From positions 1-32,806 of the forward strand of contig JAGGYO010000124.1 in NCBI GenBank assembly GCA_021162505.1: a stretch of 32,806 bases of DNA, in the 5' to 3' direction. The notes below the pieces were generated by a model. The model was not told where the DNA came from, ran no database searches, and saw nothing but the letters and a program-made list of their open reading frames with translations. The position numbers and the translations under genes were made by a program. The stretch comes from a bacterium (GTDB lineage Bacteria > AUK180). Position 1 is the first letter of the stretch, and the number at the start of each line of letters is the position of its first letter. Positions 14,777 through 22,411 of the stretch are shown here, piece after piece.

Positions 14777-16138
14777 ATGAAAAACGGGAAAGAACCTAAA
14801 CTCATTCAAGGGAATGTCCAAAAAACCATATTAAAACTAACCTTTCATATGTTCTGGGGAATGGTCGCAATGGTAACATTTAATTTAGTGGATACATATT
14901 ATGTAAGTAGATTAGGTACAGACCAATTGGCGGCTATGGCATTCACATTTCCCATAATTATGATATTAAATGGAATTGCACTCGGTATAGGGACAGGAAC
15001 TTCTGCCGTTATATCGGTTGTTTTAGGCCGTGGAGATCACGAAGAAGCAGAGCGTTTAGCCACCGATAGCTTGAGCCTGGGATTCATAGTTGTCTTAATA
15101 TTTATTTTATTCGGTTATCTTACCATTGATCCGGTATTTAAAGCAATGGGAGCAAAGCCTGAAATACTTGCTTATATAAAAAAATATATGCTTATTTGGT
15201 ATGCCGGTGTTCCCTTTGTAGTATTTCCAATGATAGGCAATATGGCTATTCGAGCGACAGGGGATATGAAAACTCCGAGCTTTATTATGATCATGGCGGT
15301 CATAGTAAATATGATATTGGATCCATTATTGATATTCGGTATTGGTATTTTCCCCAAAATGGGTCTTTCCGGAGCTGCTCTTGCAACCGTATTTGCACGA
15401 TTTACCACATTTTCCTTATCATTATATGTACTTGGAATAAGATACAAATTGATAACCTTAAAAATTATTCCCCTAAAAAGAATCCTGCGCTCGTGGGGAA
15501 AGGTCTTGTATATAGGTCTACCCACTGCATTAATGAGGGTGATTCTACCATTGGGAATGGGGATAATCACCAGAATATTAGCGGGTTATGGAAAACACGC
15601 GGTTGCAGGATTTGGTATTGCTACCAGGATTGAATTTTTGGGTTTCACGGTTATAATTGCTCTCTCTTCCGTGATAGCTCCCTTTGTAGGTCAGAACTTA
15701 GGAGCAAAAAAGATAAATAGGATCAATGAAGGTGTAAGATTCAGCAATATCTTTTCTATTTTTTATGGATTGCTCTTGTTTATAATACTTGTTTTTTTGA
15801 GTAAACCAATTGCAATGCTTTTCAATAAAGACCCTAAGGTCATTTATGCCACAATGACATATTTAAAGATCGCTTCATTGGCTTATGGTCTCTACGGAAT
15901 AATGATCATAACGAATTCGGTATTAAATGTCATAAAAAAACCATATTACAGTGCCGGTATAATATTTACACAGATCTTTGTTCTTTATGTACCGCTTGCT
16001 TTTTTAGGATCGTATCTTTTTGGTTTAAAAGGAGTATTTATAGGTGCTTTTTTTGCATACGCACTTGCGGGCCTTTTGAGTTTGTTCATTGAAGGAAAAT
16101 TATTGCACAAACTTGAAATGAAAATTCTTGATACTTGA
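14777..16138 (+). CDS. MATE-family multidrug/metabolite efflux protein
   Basis: 453 residues, about 12 hydrophobic segments, the standard MATE size. The family pattern is clear: LKLTFHMFWGMVAMVTFNLVDTYYVSRLG at the start, LAAMAFTFPIIMILNGIALG, then GTGTSAVISVVLGRGDHEEAERL in the first half. The second half has the matching GIATRIEFLGF and APFVGQNLGAKKINRINEG. It would export organic cations or drugs by Na+ or H+ antiport across the cytoplasmic membrane; the substrate is not predictable. The start ATG at 14777 follows an extended -10 so closely that the mRNA is probably leaderless. The gene stands alone between the DUF1611 gene and the convergent sugar operon. Confidence 0.92.
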   Translation: MKNGKEPKLIQGNVQKTILKLTFHMFWGMVAMVTFNLVDTYYVSRLGTDQLAAMAFTFPIIMILNGIALGIGTGTSAVISVVLGRGDHEEAERLATDSLSLGFIVVLIFILFGYLTIDPVFKAMGAKPEILAYIKKYMLIWYAGVPFVVFPMIGNMAIRATGDMKTPSFIMIMAVIVNMILDPLLIFGIGIFPKMGLSGAALATVFARFTTFSLSLYVLGIRYKLITLKIIPLKRILRSWGKVLYIGLPTALMRVILPLGMGIITRILAGYGKHAVAGFGIATRIEFLGFTVIIALSSVIAPFVGQNLGAKKINRINEGVRFSNIFSIFYGLLLFIILVFLSKPIAMLFNKDPKVIYATMTYLKIASLAYGLYGIMIITNSVLNVIKKPYYSAGIIFTQIFVLYVPLAFLGSYLFGLKGVFIGAFFAYALAGLLSLFIEGKLLHKLEMKILDT

Positions 16139-16147
16139 AACTGTTTT

Positions 16148-16162
16148 GGGAAAATTATTCCC
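16148..16162. terminator. Weak hairpin between convergent MATE and DUF401 genes
   Basis: GGGAA and TTCCC arms around AATTA, placed exactly in the 24-base gap between the two convergent stops. Neither side has a good U-run, so termination is only suggested by position. Confidence 0.3.
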
Positions 16163-17395
16163 TCATCTATTTAAAAAATAATTCGCTATCAAAGAGAATA
16201 TTGTTAAAAATATCCCGGGAAGCACCATTTTGCCGTACATTTTCATGAGATTTGTATTGAAATATTCCTTTGTGACCAAAAGACAAAGATGCATTGGAGA
16301 AAAAAGTAATCCTATATAACCGCCTAAAAAAAATATCGTAAAATAATAAAAATTGATCTCTCCTGTTTGGGTTAAAAATATAAATGAAATAATTGGAAAG
16401 CCCAAGGAAATAGTACCGATTGTTAAACCGAAAAGCAAACCGAAGAACATAGGAACAAGAAACAGTATTATTTCTAAGGGTACCTGTCCGGCTTCCACGA
16501 TATTCAAAACTCCGTCTTTTATAGTGGAATACTCTACAAAAAATTTGAAGATATAGATAATTGGGATTAAAAGGATCAACTTGAGATTAAAACCCTTCTT
16601 TGCATAAAGCAAAAGACTTTTGACCGAGATTCTTTTCTGTAATGTAAATAGAATACTTAAGAAAAGAATAAGGAGAATTAAATAGAAAAGACCCTTGGGA
16701 AGGAGAACAACCCCTATGACTAAAAAAACAATAGGCCATAGAGTGACCAGTAAAGAAACTATATTGGCTTTTTTAATGACCCTATTGACGATCTGTATTT
16801 TTTTCGAATTGAATATCAATAAAAAAACAAATCCCCCTAAAAAAGCGAACACCATTAGAAAATACTGATGAGAAACAATATTCATGACCGAGGTATTCAA
16901 AAACTCTTTTGAAGAAAGAATTATTATTCCCGGATATAGTATCCATACGGATTCCCAAATATGTCTGAACCAAAAATTTATTACGGCTTCTGTTTCCGGA
17001 GGAAGTCCCGAACCCTTTGTCATCTTCTTTAACATAGGAGCAGATACTAAAGCTCCTCCGGGCATTGGGAATAAACCGATCAAAGCGGGAAAAAAGGGAA
17101 ATAAAAAAACAGGATTCCTAACACTTTTCAACAACATATCGGATGCTGATTTTATAATTCCTTCTCCGTCTATCATAGCTGTGAATGCCACGGTGATCCA
17201 AATAAGGAACATTAATTGGTATGTGGACAATGAGGTTAAACCCATAAAAAGACCCTTGGAAAAAAGAGAAAACCTTAAGAAAAAAAGACCGAATAAAAGC
17301 GTAATTCCCCCCAAGGTAATGATCAACGGATACTTCTTTAAAGAAAAAAAGATAAAGAGTGATATTAAAAAGATAATTTTAATTGCTAATAGCAT
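16163..17395 (-). CDS. DUF401-family integral membrane protein (transporter-like)
   Basis: 410 residues, highly hydrophobic with roughly 10 to 12 membrane spans. ALIGLFPMPGGALVSAPMLKK (near 110-130) and AVINFWFRHIWESVWILYPG (near 138-157) are signature segments of DUF401, a family distantly like GntP/ion-transporter-type permeases. The Pro-Gly-Gly hairpin and the charged RHxWE motif inside the membrane suggest a substrate or ion pathway. The substrate is unknown. The ATG at 17395 overlaps the lipoprotein gene by 17 bases, making this the last gene of the sugar-epimerase operon. Alternative lower starts exist but would cut the first span. Confidence 0.82.
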   Translation of the reverse strand: MLLAIKIIFLISLFIFFSLKKYPLIITLGGITLLFGLFFLRFSLFSKGLFMGLTSLSTYQLMFLIWITVAFTAMIDGEGIIKSASDMLLKSVRNPVFLFPFFPALIGLFPMPGGALVSAPMLKKMTKGSGLPPETEAVINFWFRHIWESVWILYPGIIILSSKEFLNTSVMNIVSHQYFLMVFAFLGGFVFLLIFNSKKIQIVNRVIKKANIVSLLVTLWPIVFLVIGVVLLPKGLFYLILLILFLSILFTLQKRISVKSLLLYAKKGFNLKLILLIPIIYIFKFFVEYSTIKDGVLNIVEAGQVPLEIILFLVPMFFGLLFGLTIGTISLGFPIISFIFLTQTGEINFYYFTIFFLGGYIGLLFSPMHLCLLVTKEYFNTNLMKMYGKMVLPGIFLTIFSLIANYFLNR

Positions 17396-17897
17396 TTTCT
17401 ATATCTTGAATAATTTTTTTAAGTTCTTTTCTTTCCAAGGAAAAACCCTTTTGCGAGAAAAGGTTATTTGCTTTATGGGCATGAAAAATTATCTTTTCTA
17501 TGATCTCTCTATTATTATTTTCCGTTAAATATAACGATTTTGCAAAATAATAATGTGATATTCCGGAGTATTTGAATTTTTTTACAAAAACAGCAGATAC
17601 GATGGCTGCTCTATTATAAAAAACCTTTCTTTTTTCAGGGTTGATAAGCGCTAATTGGTATAATGAATTGATATAAACAATATATGCATCTTTTGCTTTG
17701 ATCCCATTATTGATCTTTTCATTTAAGGATCCAAGTATATTTTCATAAGCAGCAGTTCTTTTTATTTTATTTCTCAGACCCAAGCTCTTTTCATAGTCCT
17801 TCTTCGCGCGAGCAATGGAAGGGTAGAGTATTGCACATGAGGATAATAAAAAAATGGTTAATAAGGAAAACACCAATATTTTTATATTTCGTCCCAT
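17379..17897 (-). CDS. Predicted lipoprotein, helical, unknown function
   Basis: 172 residues. The N-terminus MGRNIKILVFSLLTIFLLSSCAI is a lipoprotein signal with lipobox LSSC, so Cys21 would be the lipidated residue. The mature part is helical and charged (YEKSLGLRNKIKRTAAYENI, SLYQLALINPEKRKVFYNRAA, HYYFAKSLYLTE), with a pattern reminiscent of TPR-like repeats, which I cannot confirm. It overlaps the upstream 160-residue gene by 16 bases and the DUF401 gene by 17 bases. Tight coupling with a membrane transporter-like protein suggests that the lipoprotein works with it at the envelope. Confidence 0.8.
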   Translation of the reverse strand: MGRNIKILVFSLLTIFLLSSCAILYPSIARAKKDYEKSLGLRNKIKRTAAYENILGSLNEKINNGIKAKDAYIVYINSLYQLALINPEKRKVFYNRAAIVSAVFVKKFKYSGISHYYFAKSLYLTENNNREIIEKIIFHAHKANNLFSQKGFSLERKELKKIIQDIENAISN

Positions 17898-18364
17898 ATT
17901 TTTTTTATCGTCTCTTCGTTTCCCTTAAGAGAGTTGATTTGTGTAAATAGCTTTTTTATATTAAATGTGGAATAGGACTTATATTTTTTAATATATTTTT
18001 TTAATCTTAATGAGATAAGTCCGAAATCGTTTATATTTTCAATGGCTTTATTCAAGATATAATCTTTTGGCAGTACTTTTAAATTTTTTAATGCCCTTAG
18101 ATCCCCGGAATAATTCAGTAAAATATAGGCGTTTTTCAATTTATCAATATTTTTATAGGGATTAATGAGATCTTTTTGAAATGCTTTTTTCAAAACTTCA
18201 TCATTTTTAAAAAAATAAATGATCTGTCTAATTCCCGGAACCGGAATATAGGGAAGATAGATACGCTCTACTTTCATTAAATGTAAAAAAACATTTTTTA
18301 CACCAGGGGTAATATCAATAATTAATTCCCAAAACCGAGGATTCAAAAGTATTTTTGAATACAC
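17882..18364 (-). CDS. Hypothetical protein, 160 aa
   Basis: Not recognised. The frame opens with GTG at 18364, directly after the TAG of the upstream epimerase, with GAGG about ten bases upstream. An internal ATG at 18277 (MKVERIYLPYIPVPG) is an alternative start. The protein is mostly helical and lysine-rich, with hydrophobic stretches near the N-terminus (FWELIIDITPGVKNVFLHL) but no clear signal peptide. It sits between the sugar epimerases and the lipoprotein, overlapping the latter, so it is probably part of the same functional unit. Confidence 0.7.
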   Translation of the reverse strand: MYSKILLNPRFWELIIDITPGVKNVFLHLMKVERIYLPYIPVPGIRQIIYFFKNDEVLKKAFQKDLINPYKNIDKLKNAYILLNYSGDLRALKNLKVLPKDYILNKAIENINDFGLISLRLKKYIKKYKSYSTFNIKKLFTQINSLKGNEETIKKIWDEI

Positions 18365-19474
18365 CTATAATAGTCCTCTTTTTTTTAATTCATTGAATGC
18401 TTTATTAAAATTATCCGAAACATGTTGGGTGGAAAGCCACATAAGATAATGTTTTATACCATCCTTTAATGGTACCTGTGCTTTAAAACCAAGAAGTTTT
18501 TTTGCTTTTATTATATCCGCAAAACAGTGTCTTATATCTCCCGGTCTGTATTTATTGACAATGTCAAGATGTGATTCAGGTAAAAGGTGATCTCTCATTA
18601 TTTTTGCTATCATTTTTATTGAAGTTCCTTTTCCGGTACCAAGGTTAATGGATTCAAAATTAGCTTTATCGCTATTCATAGAAAGATAGATACCGTTAAC
18701 AATATCGCTCACATGAATGAAATCTCTTGATTGATTACCATCCTCAAAAATAACGGGTGATTTACCGTTTAATAATCTTGTAGCAAATATGGCGAGTACT
18801 CCGGTATAAGGATTGGACAGCGCCTGTCTTTCTCCGTAAACATTAAAAAATCTAAGGGCAACGGTTGGAACACCGTATGCTAAACCATAGGTATGGAACA
18901 TTTCTTCCTGATCTTTTTTTGTTATTGCATAAAAAGAAGTTGGGTATAAGGGTTTGTTCTCTGTGGTTGTAATGTGTGTAATATGGTCCCCGCAAACGGG
19001 GCATTTCATTTCCCATTTCTTATTATCCAATTGTTCTTCGCTTCTAATCTTAGGGAATACCGTGCCGTGTTTTTTACAAAAATATTCACCTTCGCCGTAA
19101 ATAGACATGGAAGACGCTACTATCATTTTTTTTATATGATTTTCATGTTTGACCAAATAATCAAGCAAAATAGATGTATTATATGTATTTCCTTTAAAAT
19201 ATCTTTTAATGTCATACATAGATTGACCTACCCCAACAAGAGCGGCAAGATGCACTAAAATATCTGTTTCATTAGCAATCTTCTTTAAATTTTCTTTCTT
19301 TTCGTAGGGTTCAAAAAGATATTTTGCTTTTTTATTCAAATAATCCGGTTTTTTACCATGATGAACCTGTTTTTCCAAAGAGTCAATAACCAAGACATCA
19401 TGTCCTTTTGCTATAAGGAGATCAACCAAATGACTTCCGATAAAACCTGCACCGCCCGTAACTGTAATTTTCAT
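18365..19474 (-). CDS. NAD-dependent epimerase/dehydratase, dTDP-L-rhamnose 4-epimerase-like with Cys-rich insert
   Basis: 369-residue extended SDR. TGGAGFIGSHLVDLL (5-19) binds NAD. SSMSIYGEGEY supplies the catalytic Ser region and YAITKKDQEE the Y-x-x-x-K pair. Between them lies an insert with FCKKHG and, later, KCPVCGDHITHITTTENKPL, a probable zinc-binding cluster. In my recollection this insert, the following YPTSFYAITK, and ALRFFNVYGERQALSNPYTG are characteristic of dTDP-L-rhamnose 4-epimerase-type enzymes. The exact sugar is uncertain. It starts one base after the upstream epimerase gene ends. Three different epimerases in a row indicate a dedicated nucleotide-sugar supply for a surface glycan. 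Confidence 0.85.
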   Translation of the reverse strand: MKITVTGGAGFIGSHLVDLLIAKGHDVLVIDSLEKQVHHGKKPDYLNKKAKYLFEPYEKKENLKKIANETDILVHLAALVGVGQSMYDIKRYFKGNTYNTSILLDYLVKHENHIKKMIVASSMSIYGEGEYFCKKHGTVFPKIRSEEQLDNKKWEMKCPVCGDHITHITTTENKPLYPTSFYAITKKDQEEMFHTYGLAYGVPTVALRFFNVYGERQALSNPYTGVLAIFATRLLNGKSPVIFEDGNQSRDFIHVSDIVNGIYLSMNSDKANFESINLGTGKGTSIKMIAKIMRDHLLPESHLDIVNKYRPGDIRHCFADIIKAKKLLGFKAQVPLKDGIKHYLMWLSTQHVSDNFNKAFNELKKRGLL

Positions 19475-19475
19475 A

Positions 19476-20444
19476 TCATTCTCCGTTTTTCAGGTATATA
19501 AGAATATCATCAATGATCTTCTTAAGATCAAATTTTGGAGACCATCCGATAAAACTATTTATCTTTTCTATATTTGGTACCCGTCTTTTCATATCTTCAA
19601 AATTTTGCCCCATAACATTTTCATAGGGAATATTGATGATCTTTGAACTTGAATTAGTTATTTTAATGATCTTTTTGGCAAGGTCATTAATTGAAACTTC
19701 TTGTGGATTACCTATATTGAAGATCTGCCCTTCACATTTCTTATTGCCCATGACTTCAATAAGGGCTATTATCACATCATCTATATGGGTAAAACATCGG
19801 GTTTGTTTCCCGTCACCATAAACGGTAATGGTTTTATTTAAAAGTGCTTGCTTAATAAAGCGTGGAACCACCATTCCATAATCACCTACCTGTCCGGGAC
19901 CCGTAGTATTGAATAATCGTACAATTACAAGGGGTAATTTTTTAACATTAAAATAAGCAAGCCCCAAGAACTCATCCAATGCTTTTGTATTGGAATAACT
20001 CCACCTATTAATGGTTGTGGTGCCTAAGACCCTGTCGTCTTCTTCACTTAAAGAATCCTTTTCATTTTTTCCGTATATCTCTGATGTTGAGGTTATTAAG
20101 ACCTTTTTTTTATATTTATTTGCCAATTGAAGAACATTTTCCGTACCCTTTACATTTATTTCAATGGACTTCAATGGGTTATTTATAACATACTCAACTC
20201 CCACAGCAGCAGCAAGATGAAATATGGCATCTATTTGGGGAATTATTTTGTCTAATATTTCAAAATTCATAACGGAATCAAGATAAAATTTAAAATTTTT
20301 ATCCGCCTCGAAATCTTTAATATTTTCTAAAAATCCTGTTGAAAGATCATCAATAACTATGACCTTGTGTCCTTTATTCAAAAGAGATCTTGAAAGGTTT
20401 GAACCAATAAACCCAGCACCGCCTGTTATTAAATATTTACTCAT
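19476..20444 (-). CDS. NAD-dependent sugar-nucleotide epimerase/decarboxylase-like SDR
   Basis: 322 residues from the ATG at 20444, which overlaps the stop of the preceding gene (TAATG) and has GAAGGA upstream. An in-frame ATG 18 bases earlier is less well placed. YLITGGAGFIGSNLS is the NAD loop. STSEIYGK and RWSYSNTKALDEFL supply the Ser and YxxxK catalytic elements, and RLFNTTGPGQVGDYGMVVPRF is a strong conserved block. The pattern is nearest to UDP-glucuronate decarboxylase/UDP-glucose 4-epimerase-like members. The Arg/Tyr context VLGTTTINRWSYS differs from classical UXS. The substrate remains open. It is the middle gene of three consecutive epimerases. Confidence 0.85.
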   Translation of the reverse strand: MSKYLITGGAGFIGSNLSRSLLNKGHKVIVIDDLSTGFLENIKDFEADKNFKFYLDSVMNFEILDKIIPQIDAIFHLAAAVGVEYVINNPLKSIEINVKGTENVLQLANKYKKKVLITSTSEIYGKNEKDSLSEEDDRVLGTTTINRWSYSNTKALDEFLGLAYFNVKKLPLVIVRLFNTTGPGQVGDYGMVVPRFIKQALLNKTITVYGDGKQTRCFTHIDDVIIALIEVMGNKKCEGQIFNIGNPQEVSINDLAKKIIKITNSSSKIINIPYENVMGQNFEDMKRRVPNIEKINSFIGWSPKFDLKKIIDDILIYLKNGE

Positions 20445-21451
20445 TATAATTCCTTCACCCATTCATAAAGGGCATCAATTCCAGCATTGGCATTGTATTG
20501 GGGACTCCAATCAAAGACCTTTTTTGCCTTGGCGATATTTGAAATATAAACCTTCTGATCGCCGGGTCGCCATTCCTCAAAAGAATACTCTATTTTATGT
20601 CCTAATTTTTTCTCAATAATATCGATAAATTCCAATAGCGAAAGGGTATTGTTTTTCCCGCCGCCGGCATTAAATACCTGACCTTTTACGGTTTCAATAT
20701 TATTAATGGCTTTTTCATATAGTAGAACAAGATCTTTAACATAGAGCACATCCCTAACTTGTAATCCGTCACCATAGATGTTCAGGGCTTGTCCGTTATT
20801 GGTAGCAATAAGAAAATGTGCTACCCATCCCTGGTCCTCATTACCGAATTGATGATCTCCATAAATACAGGACTGTCTAAATACCACCGTTTTAAAACCA
20901 TATATTCTGGCATAATCTATGAAATATTGATCTCCGGTACCCTTTGAACATCCGTATGGAGAATGAAAATCAAGAGGGAAGTTCTCAGAAATACCCTCAG
21001 GGAAATCTTTATAGCCATAATGTTTATTATCCTTTTTAATGACCTTCACTTTTTCCATTCCGCCATAAACCTTATTTGTAGATGAATAGAGCATTACAGG
21101 CTTTTGTCCTGTTATTCTTGCTCCTTCAAGAACATTGAATGCACCCAAGGCATTGATATTAAAATCTGTCCTGGGATCTTCAACCGATGTAGTAACCGCC
21201 ACTTGTGCGGCAAGGTGAAAGACCACATCAAATTTATGATCTTCAAAAACCTTTTTTACTTCGCCCCAAATACTTACATCTCCCTTTATAAAGGTTACAT
21301 TCTTAAAATTCTTTTGAATAAATTCCAAATTCTTTTCAGTGTTTTTTCTTGAAAGATTATCAAATATAATTATTTCATCATATTTTAAAGCGAAATGTTT
21401 TACGACATTAGTGCCTATAAATCCCGCACCACCTGTAACCAATGCTTTCAT
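20444..21451 (-). CDS. CDP-paratose 2-epimerase-like NAD-dependent epimerase
   Basis: 335-residue extended SDR. ALVTGGAGFIGTNVVKHF is the NAD loop. YSSTNKVYGG, then DFHSPYGCSKGTGDQYFIDY with YGCSK as YxxxK, and VVFRQSCIYGDHQFGNEDQG followed by WVAHF are the signature of CDP-paratose/CDP-tyvelose 2-epimerase-like proteins. Members with this signature in genomes without paratose probably act on other nucleotide sugars, so the precise product is unsure. The ATG at 21451 has GGAG six bases upstream and a TTGAAA-17-TACAAT promoter. It is the first gene of the six-gene sugar/DUF401 operon and is divergent from the DUF58 gene. Confidence 0.85.
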   Translation of the reverse strand: MKALVTGGAGFIGTNVVKHFALKYDEIIIFDNLSRKNTEKNLEFIQKNFKNVTFIKGDVSIWGEVKKVFEDHKFDVVFHLAAQVAVTTSVEDPRTDFNINALGAFNVLEGARITGQKPVMLYSSTNKVYGGMEKVKVIKKDNKHYGYKDFPEGISENFPLDFHSPYGCSKGTGDQYFIDYARIYGFKTVVFRQSCIYGDHQFGNEDQGWVAHFLIATNNGQALNIYGDGLQVRDVLYVKDLVLLYEKAINNIETVKGQVFNAGGGKNNTLSLLEFIDIIEKKLGHKIEYSFEEWRPGDQKVYISNIAKAKKVFDWSPQYNANAGIDALYEWVKEL

Positions 21452-21476
21452 TAATAACTCCTATTCTCAAAAGTAA

Positions 21477-21505
21477 ATTGTACCTTTTTTTATGTTTTTT
21501 TTCAA
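21477..21505 (-). promoter_or_regulatory. Promoter of the epimerase operon
   Basis: On the minus strand TTGAAA (21500-21505) and TACAAT (21477-21482) are separated by exactly 17 bases. The spacer is nearly all A, which suggests curved DNA. GGAG follows before the ATG at 21451. It lies back to back with the DUF58 promoter. Confidence 0.65.
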
Positions 21506-21510
21506 ATTTT

Positions 21511-21519
21511 TGGTATCAT
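21511..21519 (+). promoter_or_regulatory. Extended -10 promoter of the DUF58 gene, near-leaderless
   Basis: TGGTATCAT matches the TGnTATNAT extended -10 form seen before the MATE gene. The ATG at 21527 is seven bases after it, so the mRNA should begin at or within a base or two of the start codon. No Shine-Dalgarno sequence is available. Confidence 0.55.
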
Positions 21520-21526
21520 ATGATTT

Positions 21527-22411
21527 ATGAATGAGAATGATTTCATTGATCAATTAAATAGTTATGCCCATGCATTGGAAAAAGTGAAAATATCCGGGAA
21601 CAAAATACTTCACGGCTTATTTTCCGGGATCCACAAAAGTTCTTATTTGGGTTTTGGAGCAGATTTTGAAGACAATAGAGAGTATAATTACGGCGATAAT
21701 TTAAAGCTCATCAATTGGCCGTTATGGGGTCGAACAGAAAAACTCTTTGTTAAAAGATTCAAGGAAGAGACCAATACGGACATATATATTATTCTTGATG
21801 ATTCCCTATCTATGCTTTATCCACAAGGATCTCTTTCAAAATTTCACATGGCTAAATACCTGGCGGCATTATTGGGAATAGTATTTTTTAATCAACTGGA
21901 TCGTGTTGGTTTTTACCCTCTTTCAGGCGATCCGGCACTATTAACCCCAGCAAGAGGCGAAGAAGCTAAATATCATTTCATTAATAAAGTTGCCAAAATG
22001 AAAATAGGGAGCAAAGGCAGATTTCTAAGTGCTATGGAATATTTTACTGCAAATGTACACAGAAGAGGAATAATAATTTTACTTTCGGATCTTATATATC
22101 CAATAGAGGAATTGAATATGGGTTTGAACCATCTTAAATTTGAAGATCATCTGATCATTTCAATAAAAATAGAGCATTCCTTTGAGATTGACCCCGTTTT
22201 TTCAAAGGGATCCTACTTTGATCCTGAAAATTCTGTTAAAAAAGTGAGTGTATCCACACAAGAAAAAAAAGATTATTTGAAAAATTTTGAAAAACGGAAT
22301 AAGGAAATTAGAGAGATCTTTTTGGAAAAAGAGATCATTTATCATCCCATAGATACAAACACCGATATACTAAAATTTCTCACAGATCTGCAAACAAGGA
22401 GTGCTTTATGA
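21527..22411 (+). CDS. DUF58-domain protein (vWA-like)
   Basis: 294 residues. GIHKSSYLGFGADFEDNREY then GDNLKLINWPLWGRTEKLFVKRF is the DUF58 core, in which the GRTEKLFVKRF segment is diagnostic. IILDDSLSML gives the D-x-S-x-S metal-ion site of a von Willebrand A-like fold. DUF58 proteins usually accompany a MoxR AAA+ ATPase and BatA/BatB membrane proteins in envelope stress, protein maturation or metal-insertion roles. Here the BatA-like partner follows with an ATGA overlap, but no MoxR gene is in the window. The start follows its promoter so closely that translation is probably leaderless. Confidence 0.9.
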   Translation: MNENDFIDQLNSYAHALEKVKISGNKILHGLFSGIHKSSYLGFGADFEDNREYNYGDNLKLINWPLWGRTEKLFVKRFKEETNTDIYIILDDSLSMLYPQGSLSKFHMAKYLAALLGIVFFNQLDRVGFYPLSGDPALLTPARGEEAKYHFINKVAKMKIGSKGRFLSAMEYFTANVHRRGIIILLSDLIYPIEELNMGLNHLKFEDHLIISIKIEHSFEIDPVFSKGSYFDPENSVKKVSVSTQEKKDYLKNFEKRNKEIREIFLEKEIIYHPIDTNTDILKFLTDLQTRSAL

